Shown: positions 47,087 through 55,322 of the stretch, piece after piece | Layout of the letters: each line of letters starts with the position of its first letter | Position numbering within the stretch: position 1 is the stretch's first letter | Assembly: GCF_009760925.1 (NCBI RefSeq) | Contig: NZ_VRLV01000006.1 | Location: 310,001-374,000, forward strand | Direction: 5' to 3' | Length of the DNA: 64,000 nt | Source: Nonomuraea typhae | GTDB lineage: Bacteria > Actinomycetota > Actinomycetes > Streptosporangiales > Streptosporangiaceae | Notes under the pieces: generated by a model | What the model was told of the DNA's origin: nothing | Databases searched by the model: none | The model's input: the letters and a program-made list of their open reading frames with translations, nothing else | Position numbers and translations under genes: made by a program

Positions 47087-47599
47087 TTGGGGCTCTCCGC
47101 GGTGACGGTGCTCGGAGTCGACCGGCCAGGCGTGATCGCCGCGGTGACGGGATCGCTCGCCGAGTGCGGCGCCAACATCCAGGATTCCACGATGACGCTC
47201 CTCGGCGGGCACGTGGCGATGATGCTGCTGGTCTCCGGCGACCTCGACGCCGAGGAGCTGCGTCGGCACCTGTCGGCGCCCGAGCTGGTGGTGACGGTCT
47301 CGGCGGTCGAGGCCAGGCGCGACTTCGGCTGCCCGGGCACCGGCCTGGGCTACGTCCTGACCGTTCACGGCCCCGACCGTCCCGGCATCATCTCGGCCAT
47401 CAGCGCCGTGCTGGCCTCGGTGGGCGGCAACATCACCGGCATGAGCACCCGCCTCACCGGCCGCCTCTACGTGCTCATCGCCGACGTCGACCTGCCCGCC
47501 GAGGTGGACGTGGCGGGCCTGATGCGCCGCCTGGCCGCCGTGGGCGCGGGACTCGACTCCGAGATCACCTTCCGCCCGATGGAACCGGACCTCCTGTGA
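47087..47599 (+). CDS. Tandem ACT-domain protein (GcvR-like)
   Basis: The 170-residue protein consists of two ACT domains: SAVTVLGVDRPGVIAAVTGSLAECGANIQDS (1-80) and YVLTVHGPDRPGIISAISAVLASVGGNITGMS (88-165). ACT domains bind amino acids; the two-domain form resembles GcvR-type regulators of glycine metabolism. TTG at 47087 has GAAGGGAA about 8 nt upstream. It overlaps the deformylase-like gene by 4 nt (GTGA). Confidence 0.9.
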   Translation: MGLSAVTVLGVDRPGVIAAVTGSLAECGANIQDSTMTLLGGHVAMMLLVSGDLDAEELRRHLSAPELVVTVSAVEARRDFGCPGTGLGYVLTVHGPDRPGIISAISAVLASVGGNITGMSTRLTGRLYVLIADVDLPAEVDVAGLMRRLAAVGAGLDSEITFRPMEPDLL

Positions 47600-48159
47600 C
47601 TACCGACCACACCGAGCCCCTGTCGCTCCCGGAGTGCACCTTTTCGGGTGGTACGGCGCGGCCGATCCGGCGGGCCCCCGACCCCGTGCTGTCCCGGCAG
47701 GCGGAGCGGGTCGAGGCGGACACCCCCGAGGCGGTCTCGGCCGCCGCCGACCTCGTGGCCACCCTGCGCGAGCGGGAGACGGGCGCGGGCCTGGCCGCCC
47801 CGCAGATCGGCCTGCCGTACCGGATGATCGCCTTCGACGCCCGCAGCCACCCGCGCATCCGCTCGGCCGCGGGCGAGGTCGTGCTGGTCAACCCGCGGCT
47901 CGTGGAGGCTTCCCGCTGGGAGCACGGCCGCGAGGGCTGTGCCTCGATCGCCGGTCTGACCGCGGACATCCCGCGCGCGACCCGCATCGTCGTCGAGGGC
48001 GCGCTGCCCGGTTCGGGGGAGTCTGTCACCATCGAGGCCGACGCCTTCGAAGCCCGCTGTATTCAGCACCAACTGGACCATCTGGACGGTCTGCTCTTCC
48101 TAGACAGAGTGCCAGGAGTCCTATCACTTCACCGCAGACATCACAGTTGTGACGCCTGA
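47596..48159 (+). CDS. Peptide deformylase-like protein lacking the catalytic Glu
   Basis: The 187-residue protein aligns throughout with peptide deformylase: motif 1 GAGLAAPQIG is intact, and motif 2 is REGCASI (usual EGCLS, Cys kept). Motif 3 is CIQHQLDHLDGLLF, where the invariant HExxH reads HQLDH; the codon is CAA at a clean position. The metal ligands (Cys, two His) remain, but the catalytic Glu is Gln, so deformylase activity is doubtful. GTG at 47596 overlaps the ACT-protein stop. A true deformylase must be elsewhere in the genome. Confidence 0.9.
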   Translation: MTTDHTEPLSLPECTFSGGTARPIRRAPDPVLSRQAERVEADTPEAVSAAADLVATLRERETGAGLAAPQIGLPYRMIAFDARSHPRIRSAAGEVVLVNPRLVEASRWEHGREGCASIAGLTADIPRATRIVVEGALPGSGESVTIEADAFEARCIQHQLDHLDGLLFLDRVPGVLSLHRRHHSCDA

Positions 48160-48560
48160 TACAAAGTTGTGCTCCTCGGAGGCATGGTCCCTTTCGTATG
48201 ATTGCGGCGCCCCCGTAGCCCAATGGCAGAGGCAAACCCCTTAAAAGGGTTGTAGTGCGGGTTCGAATCCCGCCGGGGGCACCGTCCATTTCCAGCCTCT
48301 GACCTGCAAAGACACGTAGGGTGAATTCTCTGTGTAATTACAACTCCCATTTACGTAAGCACCGCCCCGCCCGAGCCGGGCGGACCGGGTCCGGCGCGGG
48401 TCCCGCGCGGGCCGCCGGGCGCGTCGCTCTGGCCCCGGGAACTCTGGACCGGCTTCACTCGTTAGTGGAGTCTCGAATGCACATAGATCCGAGCGGGAGT
48501 TGACCTCTACGACGCTCGGTCCCCTAGGCTGGCCGCACTGGTCGCAGCGTGGAGGCAGCG
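48160..48560. other. Intergenic region around the tRNA; promoter region of the BI-1-like gene
   Basis: Apart from the tRNA this gap has no gene. Between 48320 and 48360 it turns AT-rich and holds the perfect palindrome TGTAATTACA (48333-48342) and TTACGTAA (48351-48358). The remaining 200 bp are GC-rich without recognised signals. Confidence 0.4.
48209..48281 (+). tRNA. tRNA with UAA anticodon but class I (short variable) fold; Leu by anticodon
   Basis: A full 73-nt cloverleaf is present. The acceptor stem is GCCCCCG/CGGGGGC (48209-48215 with 48274-48280). The D arm (48218-48233) has one C-A mismatch. The anticodon stem is AACCC/GGGTT with loop CTTAAAA, giving anticodon TAA. The variable loop is only GTAGT, the T stem is GCGGG/CCCGC, and the discriminator is A48281; CCA is not encoded. 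UAA reads leucine UUA codons, but bacterial tRNA-Leu normally has a long variable arm. Confidence 0.85.
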
Positions 48561-49355
48561 ATGGAAAGCAAGAACCCCGTCTTCAGCAGGTCCCGCAATA
48601 CCCAAGGGCAGGGCTGGGCAGGGCCGGCACCCACGCCGGATCACCTGCAGAACATGTACGACGCGCCGTCGTACGCTCCGCCGGCCAGGCCCGCCACGCG
48701 GACGATGACCCTTGACGACGTCGTCATCCGAGGTTTCATCACCCTGGGTGTGCTCGTCGCGGCGGCAGGCGCCGCCTGGGTCCTCAAGGTGCCGCTCGGC
48801 GTGGCGGTCGGCTCGGCGATCGTGGCGCTGGTCCTCGGACTGATCGCCTCGTTCAAGCAGAGCACGAACCCGGCGCTCATCCTCGGCTACGCGATCTTCG
48901 AGGGCGTCTTCCTCGGCGCGCTCAGTAGCTTCTTCGAGGCGCGCTACCCGGGCATCGTGCTCAACGCGGTGGTCGGCACCATGATGGCCTTCCTCGGCGT
49001 CCTGGCCGTCTACACACTGCGGATCGTCCGCGTCACGCCGAAGCTGGTCAAGTTCGTCATCGCCGCGGCGATCGGCGCGCTCGGCCTGATGCTGGTCAAC
49101 TGGATCGCCTCCTTCTTCGTGGGCGGCGGCCTCGGCCTGCGCACCGACAGCCCGATCGGCATCATCTTCAGCGCCGCGATGATCCTGCTCGGCTGCTTCT
49201 TCCTGCTGCTCGACTTCGACTCCATCGAGCAGGGCGTCAAGCAGGGCGCTCCGGAGAAGTTCGCCTGGCAGTGCGTCTTCGGCCTCACGCTGAGCCTCGT
49301 GTGGATCTACCTCGAGGTGCTCCGCTTCGTCAGCTACTTCTCCGGAGACGACTGA
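48561..49355 (+). CDS. Bax inhibitor-1/YccA-family membrane protein
   Basis: The 264-residue protein has a Pro-rich cytoplasmic N-terminus (about 45 residues) and seven hydrophobic spans. It has the UPF0005/TMBIM signature region ILGYAIFEGVFLGALSSFFE and the C-terminal acidic LLDFDSIEQGVKQGAPEKFAWQC. Family members are proton/calcium-leak channels in studied cases; its role here is unknown. ATG at 48561 has GGAGG 5 nt upstream. A terminator follows. Confidence 0.92.
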   Translation: MESKNPVFSRSRNTQGQGWAGPAPTPDHLQNMYDAPSYAPPARPATRTMTLDDVVIRGFITLGVLVAAAGAAWVLKVPLGVAVGSAIVALVLGLIASFKQSTNPALILGYAIFEGVFLGALSSFFEARYPGIVLNAVVGTMMAFLGVLAVYTLRIVRVTPKLVKFVIAAAIGALGLMLVNWIASFFVGGGLGLRTDSPIGIIFSAAMILLGCFFLLLDFDSIEQGVKQGAPEKFAWQCVFGLTLSLVWIYLEVLRFVSYFSGDD

Positions 49356-49381
49356 TCGTTTAAGGGAAGGTGAACGGAAGG

Positions 49382-49412
49382 AGGCCCCGCCGACCGGCGG
49401 GGCCTTCTCTGT
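49382..49412 (+). terminator. Intrinsic terminator after the BI-1-like gene
   Basis: AGGCCCCGCC and GGCGGGGCCT form a perfect 10-bp stem around GACC, followed by TCTCTGTG, a weak pyrimidine tract. Confidence 0.75.
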
Positions 49413-49512
49413 GTGCGACCACAAAGTCACAAAACGCTTCCGATTTGGGGGTTGCACTTCCCGACCTGGTGTTGCAGTGTCATTCAAAGGACCCGAATCC
49501 GTGGAGGTGCCC

Positions 49513-49746
49513 ATGTCCTTGAACCACTCACCGGAGACGCAGACAAAGCTCATCGCCAGGGTCCCGACGATCACGGGACGCGAACTCCCAGAGTGGTTCC
49601 AAGCCATTGACAACGGCCCGGCTTTCCTCAGGTGCGACGAGCGGGCCAACTGGCTTGCCGACGAGCACGGGCTGACCCACGGCTACGCCGCCGCAATCGT
49701 GTTCGAGCACGAGCGGCACCGCCGTAACCGCATGGGCTTCATCTAG
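49513..49746 (+). CDS. Small DUF4287-like protein
   Basis: The 77-residue protein includes TGRELPEWFQAIDNGPAFLRCDERANWLADEHGLTHGYAAAIVFEHERHRR. This matches the DUF4287 pattern of a Trp-centred helical domain found alone or next to DUF5655. Function unknown. ATG at 49513 follows GGAGGT by 4-5 nt. It is a monocistronic gene between the terminator and the PPOX gene. Confidence 0.85.
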   Translation: MSLNHSPETQTKLIARVPTITGRELPEWFQAIDNGPAFLRCDERANWLADEHGLTHGYAAAIVFEHERHRRNRMGFI

Positions 49747-49808
49747 AAAGCCCGAACCCCAACCTTCGCGCCCGTGCCACCTCGGTACGGGCGCGCGATC
49801 ATGTCTGT

Positions 49809-50219
49809 ATGGACACAGCCAAGGCACTCGACTTCCTCCGTGAGCACCACCACGCCGTCCTGCTGACCCGCCACCGTGACGGCCGGCCGCAGATGTCCCC
49901 GGTGACGGTCGGCGTGGACACGGACGGCCACGCGGTCATCAGCACCCGCGAGACCGCTGCCAAGACCCGCAACATGCGCCGCGACCCCAGCGTCGCGCTC
50001 TGCGTGTTCACCGACGGCTTCTACGGCGACTGGATCCAGATCGAAGGTCAGGCCGAGATCATCTCCCTGCCCGACGCGATGGAGCACCTGGTCACGTACT
50101 ACCGCGACATCTCCGGCGAACACCCCGACTGGGACGACTACCGCGCCGCCATGATCCGCGACCAGCGCGTCATCGTCCGCGTAGCCCTCACCCGCGCGGG
50201 CCCCGACCTCCACGGCTAG
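49809..50219 (+). CDS. PPOX-class (F420- or FMN-dependent) oxidoreductase
   Basis: The 136-residue split-barrel protein has HHAVLLTRHRDGRPQMSPVTVGVDTDGHAVISTRETAAKTRNMRRDPSVALCVF, the N-terminal flavin/F420-binding half of the PPOX family, and GDWIQIEGQAEII. These small enzymes often use F420 in actinobacteria. The ATG has no ribosome site, so the mRNA may be leaderless. Confidence 0.9.
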   Translation: MDTAKALDFLREHHHAVLLTRHRDGRPQMSPVTVGVDTDGHAVISTRETAAKTRNMRRDPSVALCVFTDGFYGDWIQIEGQAEIISLPDAMEHLVTYYRDISGEHPDWDDYRAAMIRDQRVIVRVALTRAGPDLHG

Positions 50220-50387
50220 CCCCCGACGGCGCGCCCGGCGGGGCTTGTGCGGCGTCCGGAGGGCAGGCGAGGGTCCGGGGATGGCGTACGGCGGGCCGCA
50301 ATCGGCCCTTCTGGGGATTGCCGGCCCGTTCCCGGACCTGGACCAGCCATCGGCCAGAGGCGCCCGCACAGCGCCTTCCGGGACCCT

Positions 50388-50417
50388 GGATACGCGGGCC
50401 GGCCGGCCCGCGTATCC
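50388..50417. terminator. Perfect 30-bp palindrome between convergent genes
   Basis: Bases 50388-50417 equal their own reverse complement; the left arm begins GGATACGCGGGCC. It lies 169 bp after the PPOX stop and 24 bp before the thiolase stop, so it can fold in transcripts from either strand. Bidirectional terminator is the simplest reading. Confidence 0.65.
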
Positions 50418-50440
50418 CTGTCAGCAGTGCTGAGAGGTGG

Positions 50441-51688
50441 TCAGGACAGGCGCTCCAGGAGCATGGCCATGCCCTGGCCGCCGCCCACGCACATGGTTTC
50501 GAGGCCGATGGACCTGTCGTGGTGCTGCAGGCTGTTGATCAGGGTGGAGGTGATGCGGGCGCCGGTCATGCCGAACGGGTGGCCGACCGCGATCGCGCCG
50601 CCGTTGACGTTGAGGCGGTCGAGGTCGATGCCCAGGTCCTGGTACGACGGGATGACCTGGGCGGCGAACGCCTCGTTGATCTCGACCAGGTCCACGTCCT
50701 CGATGGCCATCCCGGCGCGCGACAACGCCATCTTCGAGGCATCGACCGGGCCGAGGCCCATGATCTCGGGGGACAGGCCGGTGACGCCGGTGGAGACGAT
50801 GCGGGCCAGAGGGGTGATGCCGAGTTCGGCGGCCTTGGTGTCGCTCATGACGATCACGGCGGCGGCGCCGTCGTTCAGCGGGCAGCAGTTGCCGGCCGTG
50901 ACTGTGCCGTCGGGGCGGAAGACGGGCTTCAGCCCTGCGACCGCCTCGTAGGTGGTGCCGGCTCGGGGGCCGTCGTCCTTGCTGACCACGGTGCCGTCGG
51001 GGAGGGTGACGGGGGTGATGTCCTTCTGCCAGAAGCCGTCGGCCAGCGCCTTCTCGGCGAGGTTCTGGGAGCGGACGCCGAACTCGTCCTGCTCGCGGCG
51101 GCTGATGCCCTTGAGCTGGGCCAGGTTCTCGGCGGTCTGGCCCATGGCGATGTAGATGTCGGGGATGGCGCCGTTCTCGCGGGGGTCGGCCCAGGTCTGG
51201 CCGCCGGCGGCGAACGCGCCCGTCCTGGCGCGGGCGTCGTCGAAGATCGGGTTCTCGAGCTCGGGCTTCTTCTCGGCGCTGTCCTGCGGCCACGGCGTGG
51301 CGTCGGAGTTGCCCTTGACGAAGCGCGAGACGGTCTCCACGCCGGCCGAGACGAACACGTCGCCCTCCCCGGCCTTGATCGCGTGGAAGGCCATGCGGGT
51401 GGTCTGGAGCGAGGAGGAGCAGTAGCGGGTGATGGTGGTGCCGGGCACGGTGTCGAGGCCGAGCATGACCGAGACCACGCGGGCCATGTTGAAGCCCTGT
51501 TCGCCGCCGGGCAGGCCGCAGCCCAGCATGATGTCGTCGATCGTGGCCGGGTCGAGCTGCGGCACCTTGGCCAGAGCCGCCTTGATCATCTGCACGGTCA
51601 GGTCGTCGGGACGGATGTCCTTGAGCGACCCCTTGAAGGCACGGCCGATCGGCGAGCGTGCGGTCGCGACGATGACAGCCTCAGGCAT
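50441..51688 (-). CDS. Acetyl-CoA acetyltransferase (thiolase)
   Basis: The 415-residue protein has the nucleophilic Cys in TRYCSSSLQTTRMAFHAI near residue 89, NEAFAAQVIP, the NVNGGAIAVGHPFGMTGAR active-site His region, and the C-terminal CVGGGQGMAMLLE catalytic Cys. It cleaves or forms 3-ketoacyl-CoA. A GAGGAGG site precedes the ATG at 51688. No other beta-oxidation genes are adjacent, so degradative versus biosynthetic use is undecided. Confidence 0.95.
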   Translation of the reverse strand: MPEAVIVATARSPIGRAFKGSLKDIRPDDLTVQMIKAALAKVPQLDPATIDDIMLGCGLPGGEQGFNMARVVSVMLGLDTVPGTTITRYCSSSLQTTRMAFHAIKAGEGDVFVSAGVETVSRFVKGNSDATPWPQDSAEKKPELENPIFDDARARTGAFAAGGQTWADPRENGAIPDIYIAMGQTAENLAQLKGISRREQDEFGVRSQNLAEKALADGFWQKDITPVTLPDGTVVSKDDGPRAGTTYEAVAGLKPVFRPDGTVTAGNCCPLNDGAAAVIVMSDTKAAELGITPLARIVSTGVTGLSPEIMGLGPVDASKMALSRAGMAIEDVDLVEINEAFAAQVIPSYQDLGIDLDRLNVNGGAIAVGHPFGMTGARITSTLINSLQHHDRSIGLETMCVGGGQGMAMLLERLS

Positions 51689-51797
51689 GGGTGCCCCTCC
51701 TCGGTTGGGATTCCCTAGAACTATATTTCAGTGGCTCCGCCGGCGAACGCGAGGGATGCCCGGACCACCTCCCAGACCGAGATGCCGCCGGCGCCGG

Positions 51798-52871
51798 TCA
51801 GCAGAAGATCGTCGCGGCGATGCCGAACAGGTCCTCCGTCGTGCCCTGACGGGTGCCCGGGTTCACCGACAGGGTCATCCTGGTGCCGTCCTCCGTGGCG
51901 AAGGTGAAGGTCAGGTAGCCGATGAGCTCGCCGCTGTGCCCCCAGACGGACTTGCCGCAGGGCAGCGGGTACTGCTGCAGGCCCAGGCCGTACCGGAAGC
52001 CCGCCTGGGTCTCCTGCGTGGTCCGCATCGCGGCCAGCGAGCGGGCGCTGGTCAGTTTGCCGCCCAGCAGGGCGCCGGCGAAGCGGTTGAGGTCGCTCCC
52101 TGTCGAGATCATCTCGCCCGCGGCGCCGTCCAGTGACGGGTTCATCCGCGTCGCGTCCACCAGCTTGCCGCCGACCGGCTCGTAGCCGCGCGCGTGCGGG
52201 TACGGCAGGCCGGGCCGGTCACCGGGCACGCTGGTCCCGGTCAGCTTCAGCGGGCGCAGGAGGCGCCGCTCCACTTCCTTCCCGTACGGCCGGCCCGTCA
52301 CCTTCTCGATCAGCCGCCCGGCTACGACGTAGTTGGTGTTCGAGTACGCCCACGCCTTGCCGGGTTCGGTGGATTTGGCCGGGTCGGCGAAGGCCACCTT
52401 GAGGAGTTCGGCCGGGTCGTAGTGGCGGAAGCGGTCCTTGCCGCGCCAGCGGTTGGTGGAGTACCCGGGCTCGTGCATGTAGTCGTAGAGCCCGCTGGTG
52501 TGGTCGAGGATCCGGCGGACCGTGATCTTCGCTCCGCCGGGCACCTCGCCGGGCAGGTATCGGGCGATCGGCTCGTCGAGCTTGACCTTGCCCTCGTCCA
52601 CGAGCTGCATGACCACGGTGGCGGCGAAGGTCTTGGTGATGCTGCCGATCCGGAAGTGGCCGGCCGGGTCCGCCGGCTTCTTGGTGCGCAGATCCGCCAC
52701 CCCGGCCGCGGCCGACCAGCCTCCGGCCCGGGAGTCCACCCGGATCAGCGCGGCCGTGGCCTTGTCGTCGCGGACCAGGGTGTCGAGCATCGCCTGGACC
52801 TTCGACTCGGCCGCCGGAGTGGCGGGAGTGGGTGTCATCACAAGGGCCGCGATCAAGAGGTTCGTCATCAT
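51798..52871 (-). CDS. Secreted serine hydrolase (class C beta-lactamase/D,D-peptidase fold)
   Basis: The 357-residue protein has an N-terminal hydrophobic signal (NLLIAALVMTPTPATPAA). It then has the three penicillin-recognising motifs: SITK (residues 77-80), YSN in AYSNTNYV near residue 175, and the HSG-type WGHSGELIGY near 313. It probably acts as a D,D-carboxypeptidase or esterase outside the cell. It starts 54 nt from the MarR gene end and could share its transcript. Confidence 0.9.
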   Translation of the reverse strand: MMTNLLIAALVMTPTPATPAAESKVQAMLDTLVRDDKATAALIRVDSRAGGWSAAAGVADLRTKKPADPAGHFRIGSITKTFAATVVMQLVDEGKVKLDEPIARYLPGEVPGGAKITVRRILDHTSGLYDYMHEPGYSTNRWRGKDRFRHYDPAELLKVAFADPAKSTEPGKAWAYSNTNYVVAGRLIEKVTGRPYGKEVERRLLRPLKLTGTSVPGDRPGLPYPHARGYEPVGGKLVDATRMNPSLDGAAGEMISTGSDLNRFAGALLGGKLTSARSLAAMRTTQETQAGFRYGLGLQQYPLPCGKSVWGHSGELIGYLTFTFATEDGTRMTLSVNPGTRQGTTEDLFGIAATIFC

Positions 52872-52925
52872 GGGTGAAGACGCTAGGGGCCGGGGCGCGG
52901 CCGTCCCATGAGGGCGGCCACCCGA

Positions 52926-53387
52926 TCATCCTGTGGTTTTCCGCAGGTCCTCCACCGCCTCCTGGTAGGCCGCACCGGCCCGCCGGAAGTAGTCGAAGAG
53001 CACGCCGCGCTGCTCCGGGGTGTAGCCGGACAGGATCTCGCCGATCTTCTCCCTGGCGGGTGCGAGGACCTCGTCGAGCTGGGCCGGTCTGCCGATCGGT
53101 TCGACGAGGACCTTGCGCCGGTCGTCGGGCGCCGGCGCCCTGCGGACGTAGCCGGCGTGCTCCAGGCGGTCGATGAGGCGGGTGGTGGGCCCGGTGGTCA
53201 GGCCGGTGCGGGCGCCCAGTTCGCCGGGGGTCATCGGGCCGGTCAGCTCCAGCAGGTTCAGCGCGTAGAGGTCGCTTGCGCCCAGGCCGCAGGCCCGTGC
53301 GCCGGCGTGCCCGTGGGCCATGACCGCGCTGAGGTAGCGACGGTAGGCGCGGCCGGCGTCGGCAGGTGTTGACACGGATTCCTCCAC
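52926..53387 (-). CDS. MarR-family transcriptional regulator
   Basis: The 153-residue protein has the winged helix MTPGELGARTGLTTGPTTRLIDRLEHAGYVRRAPAPDDRRKVLVEP, the recognition helix and wing of MarR proteins, flanked by dimerisation helices. It is divergent from a SnoaL-like gene across an AT-rich, palindrome-bearing 80-bp gap. Control of that gene and of itself is likely. Confidence 0.92.
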   Translation of the reverse strand: MEESVSTPADAGRAYRRYLSAVMAHGHAGARACGLGASDLYALNLLELTGPMTPGELGARTGLTTGPTTRLIDRLEHAGYVRRAPAPDDRRKVLVEPIGRPAQLDEVLAPAREKIGEILSGYTPEQRGVLFDYFRRAGAAYQEAVEDLRKTTG

Positions 53388-53409
53388 TCTCTAATCTCTT
53401 CCTTAGAGA
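53388..53409. promoter_or_regulatory. Candidate MarR operator
   Basis: TCTCTAA (53388-53394) and TTAGAGA (53403-53409) form a 7-bp inverted repeat with an 8-bp centre, adjacent to the MarR start. The surrounding 80 bp are strikingly AT-rich for this genome and contain a second imperfect palindrome, AAGAAACTTCTT. Confidence 0.55.
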
Positions 53410-53468
53410 AGAAAAATCTTCAAAGAAGAAACTTCTTAAAGGAAGATGATACAGAGAGGAAGACGCTC

Positions 53469-53903
53469 ATGACCACCGACCTCACCGCCATCCAGGACGT
53501 CATCGCCCGCAGCCAGGAGGCGTGGAACCGCGGCGACGGCGCAGCCTACGGCGCCTGCTTCACCGCCGACGCCACCGACGTCACCTTCGTCGGCACCCTC
53601 TACCAGGGCGGCGGCGAAGTGGGCCGGGCCCACCAGGCTCTGTTCGACAGCTTCCTCAAGGGCACCAAACTGACCGTGGAGATCGTCGGGATCCGCCGCT
53701 ACGGCGCCGACGCCGCCGTGGTCGTCACCCGCGGCGATGTCGCCAAGGGCACGCCCAAGAAGCTCAGCAAGCTGGCCACCTACACCGTCGTGCGCGAGGC
53801 CGACGGCCAGTGGCGCATCGCCGCCGTCCAGAAGACGCAGCGCAAGCCGCTGATGGAGGCCGTCTCCTTCCTGTTCAAGCCCGCCAGCAAGCCGGCGAAG
53901 TGA
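53469..53903 (+). CDS. SnoaL-like/NTF2-fold protein (SgcJ/EcaC type)
   Basis: The 144-residue protein has the NTF2-like start LTAIQDVIARSQEAWNRGDGAAYGACFTADATDVTFVGTLYQGGGEVGRAHQALFDSF and ends with a cone-forming YTVVREADGQWRIAAVQ strand pair. This fold covers small isomerases, cyclases and binding proteins. The substrate is unknown. A GAGAGGAAG site precedes ATG 53469. It faces the MarR gene and is probably its target. Confidence 0.87.
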   Translation: MTTDLTAIQDVIARSQEAWNRGDGAAYGACFTADATDVTFVGTLYQGGGEVGRAHQALFDSFLKGTKLTVEIVGIRRYGADAAVVVTRGDVAKGTPKKLSKLATYTVVREADGQWRIAAVQKTQRKPLMEAVSFLFKPASKPAK

Positions 53904-53919
53904 GCGCCAGACCCTACGC

Positions 53920-55263
53920 TCAGCCGTACATGCCCGGCGCGCTGGGGGTGCCGTCGTTGATCGCATGCACGGCGCCCTTCTCGTCGCGCCACAGCCGCCA
54001 GCCGTCCTGGCTGCCGGTGAACCACGGGGGCGGCGCCGCCCCCGGCCGGGCGGTGCGTTTGCCGGTCGCCAGGTCGTATTCGCACACGGCGGCCACCGAG
54101 TAGAAGCCCTGGGCCTGGCCCCGCAGCGCGAGGGGCTTGGGGTCGGTCACGCAGAAGCTCCAGCCGGTTTCGTCCTCGACCGGCAGGGATTCGCCGGAGG
54201 CGAGGTCGTAGGCCGTGCCCTTGGTGTTGTGCTTGAGGAAGCCGAGTTTGTCCATGCGGTCGGGGAAGGCCAGCCACCAGCCGGAGCCGGGCACCTGGGC
54301 GGTGGTGATCTGGCCGACGACCCGGCCACTGCCGGCGTCGAGGCGGGCGAAGCCGCCGTAGGCGCCCTGCAGGTCGACGGGCCGCACGACCGGGGCGTAA
54401 CCGGGGTTGCCGCTCGGATACACGCGCACCACGGAAGGACGCATCCAGTTGATGCCGCCGTCGCTGATGCGCATGGAGAACAGGCCGAAGGTGGAGACCT
54501 GCTTCGTGCGCGGGTCGGTGTAGGGGGCGACGTAGCCGGTGAGGTTGTCGCCGGTGGCGCCGAAGGCCCAGCCGCCCGACAGGTCGATGCCGGGGCCGAG
54601 CGCCTGCTCCAGCGGCTGCTGCCACAACAACTTGCCGGTCTTGAGCTCGTAGGACTCGATCATGGGGTTGGCGGCCAGGCGCAGCAGCAGGACGCGGGTG
54701 GGGTCGGACCACTCGACCTCGGCGATGCCCGGCAGCTTCCACAGGGTCTTGCCGGAGGCCGGGTCGAGGACGACGACCCGGGCCCCGCTCAGGGCGGTGT
54801 GCTCGGACAGGCAGACGTACGGCCCGCAGCGCTGGGGGCCGAAGGTCGAGTGGACGGGCCTGATCCACTTCTGCTGGCCGGTGCGGCCGTCGCGGGCGAC
54901 CAGGGTGGCGTTCCAGCGGTCCTTCTTCTGCGAGTCGAGGGCGACGACGACGGGGTTGCCGCCGGCTCCCTGGACGATGGCGGGGGCGGAGACGCCCATG
55001 CCGGGCAGGCGGCCGGCCATCGTGGCCGGGTACTGCCACAACTTCTTGCCGGTCTTCTGGTCGAGGGCGACGGTCTCGAGGCTGCCGTCGGTCTTCATGG
55101 AGGTGGTCGTGACGACGCCTCCGGCGGAGGCCATGCGGCTGACCGCGTTGACCTCGGTGTTCTGCCACGTGGGGAATTCGGCGGTGGCCGCGTCGCTGCC
55201 GGAGCAGCCGGCGACGGCGAGCACCGCGAGGGCGAGGGCCGGTATCGCGAGAGGTCGGAGCAC
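53920..55263 (-). CDS. Lipoprotein with PQQ-like beta-propeller
   Basis: The 447-residue protein has a lipoprotein signal (LAIPALALAVLAVAGCSGSD, lipobox VAGC). Repeated blades follow, such as LDQKTGKKLWQYPA, DGRTGQQKWIRP, LDPASGKTLWKLPG and YELKTGKLLWQQP, the hallmark of PQQ-type propellers. The blades look like ligand-free structural repeats, as in BamB-like proteins. GTG at 55263. Function unknown. Confidence 0.9.
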   Translation of the reverse strand: MLRPLAIPALALAVLAVAGCSGSDAATAEFPTWQNTEVNAVSRMASAGGVVTTTSMKTDGSLETVALDQKTGKKLWQYPATMAGRLPGMGVSAPAIVQGAGGNPVVVALDSQKKDRWNATLVARDGRTGQQKWIRPVHSTFGPQRCGPYVCLSEHTALSGARVVVLDPASGKTLWKLPGIAEVEWSDPTRVLLLRLAANPMIESYELKTGKLLWQQPLEQALGPGIDLSGGWAFGATGDNLTGYVAPYTDPRTKQVSTFGLFSMRISDGGINWMRPSVVRVYPSGNPGYAPVVRPVDLQGAYGGFARLDAGSGRVVGQITTAQVPGSGWWLAFPDRMDKLGFLKHNTKGTAYDLASGESLPVEDETGWSFCVTDPKPLALRGQAQGFYSVAAVCEYDLATGKRTARPGAAPPPWFTGSQDGWRLWRDEKGAVHAINDGTPSAPGMYG

Positions 55264-55322
55264 GGGCTATCCACTCCAGTGGGGACGGGGAGTGACGGCA
55301 TCGGCTCGGAGGGTGATCGGGG

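Noticed and set aside
48209..48281. Ordinary tRNA-Leu(UAA) such as bldA
   Set aside because: The variable loop has 5 nt and total length is 73 nt, unlike the long-arm class II tRNA-Leu.
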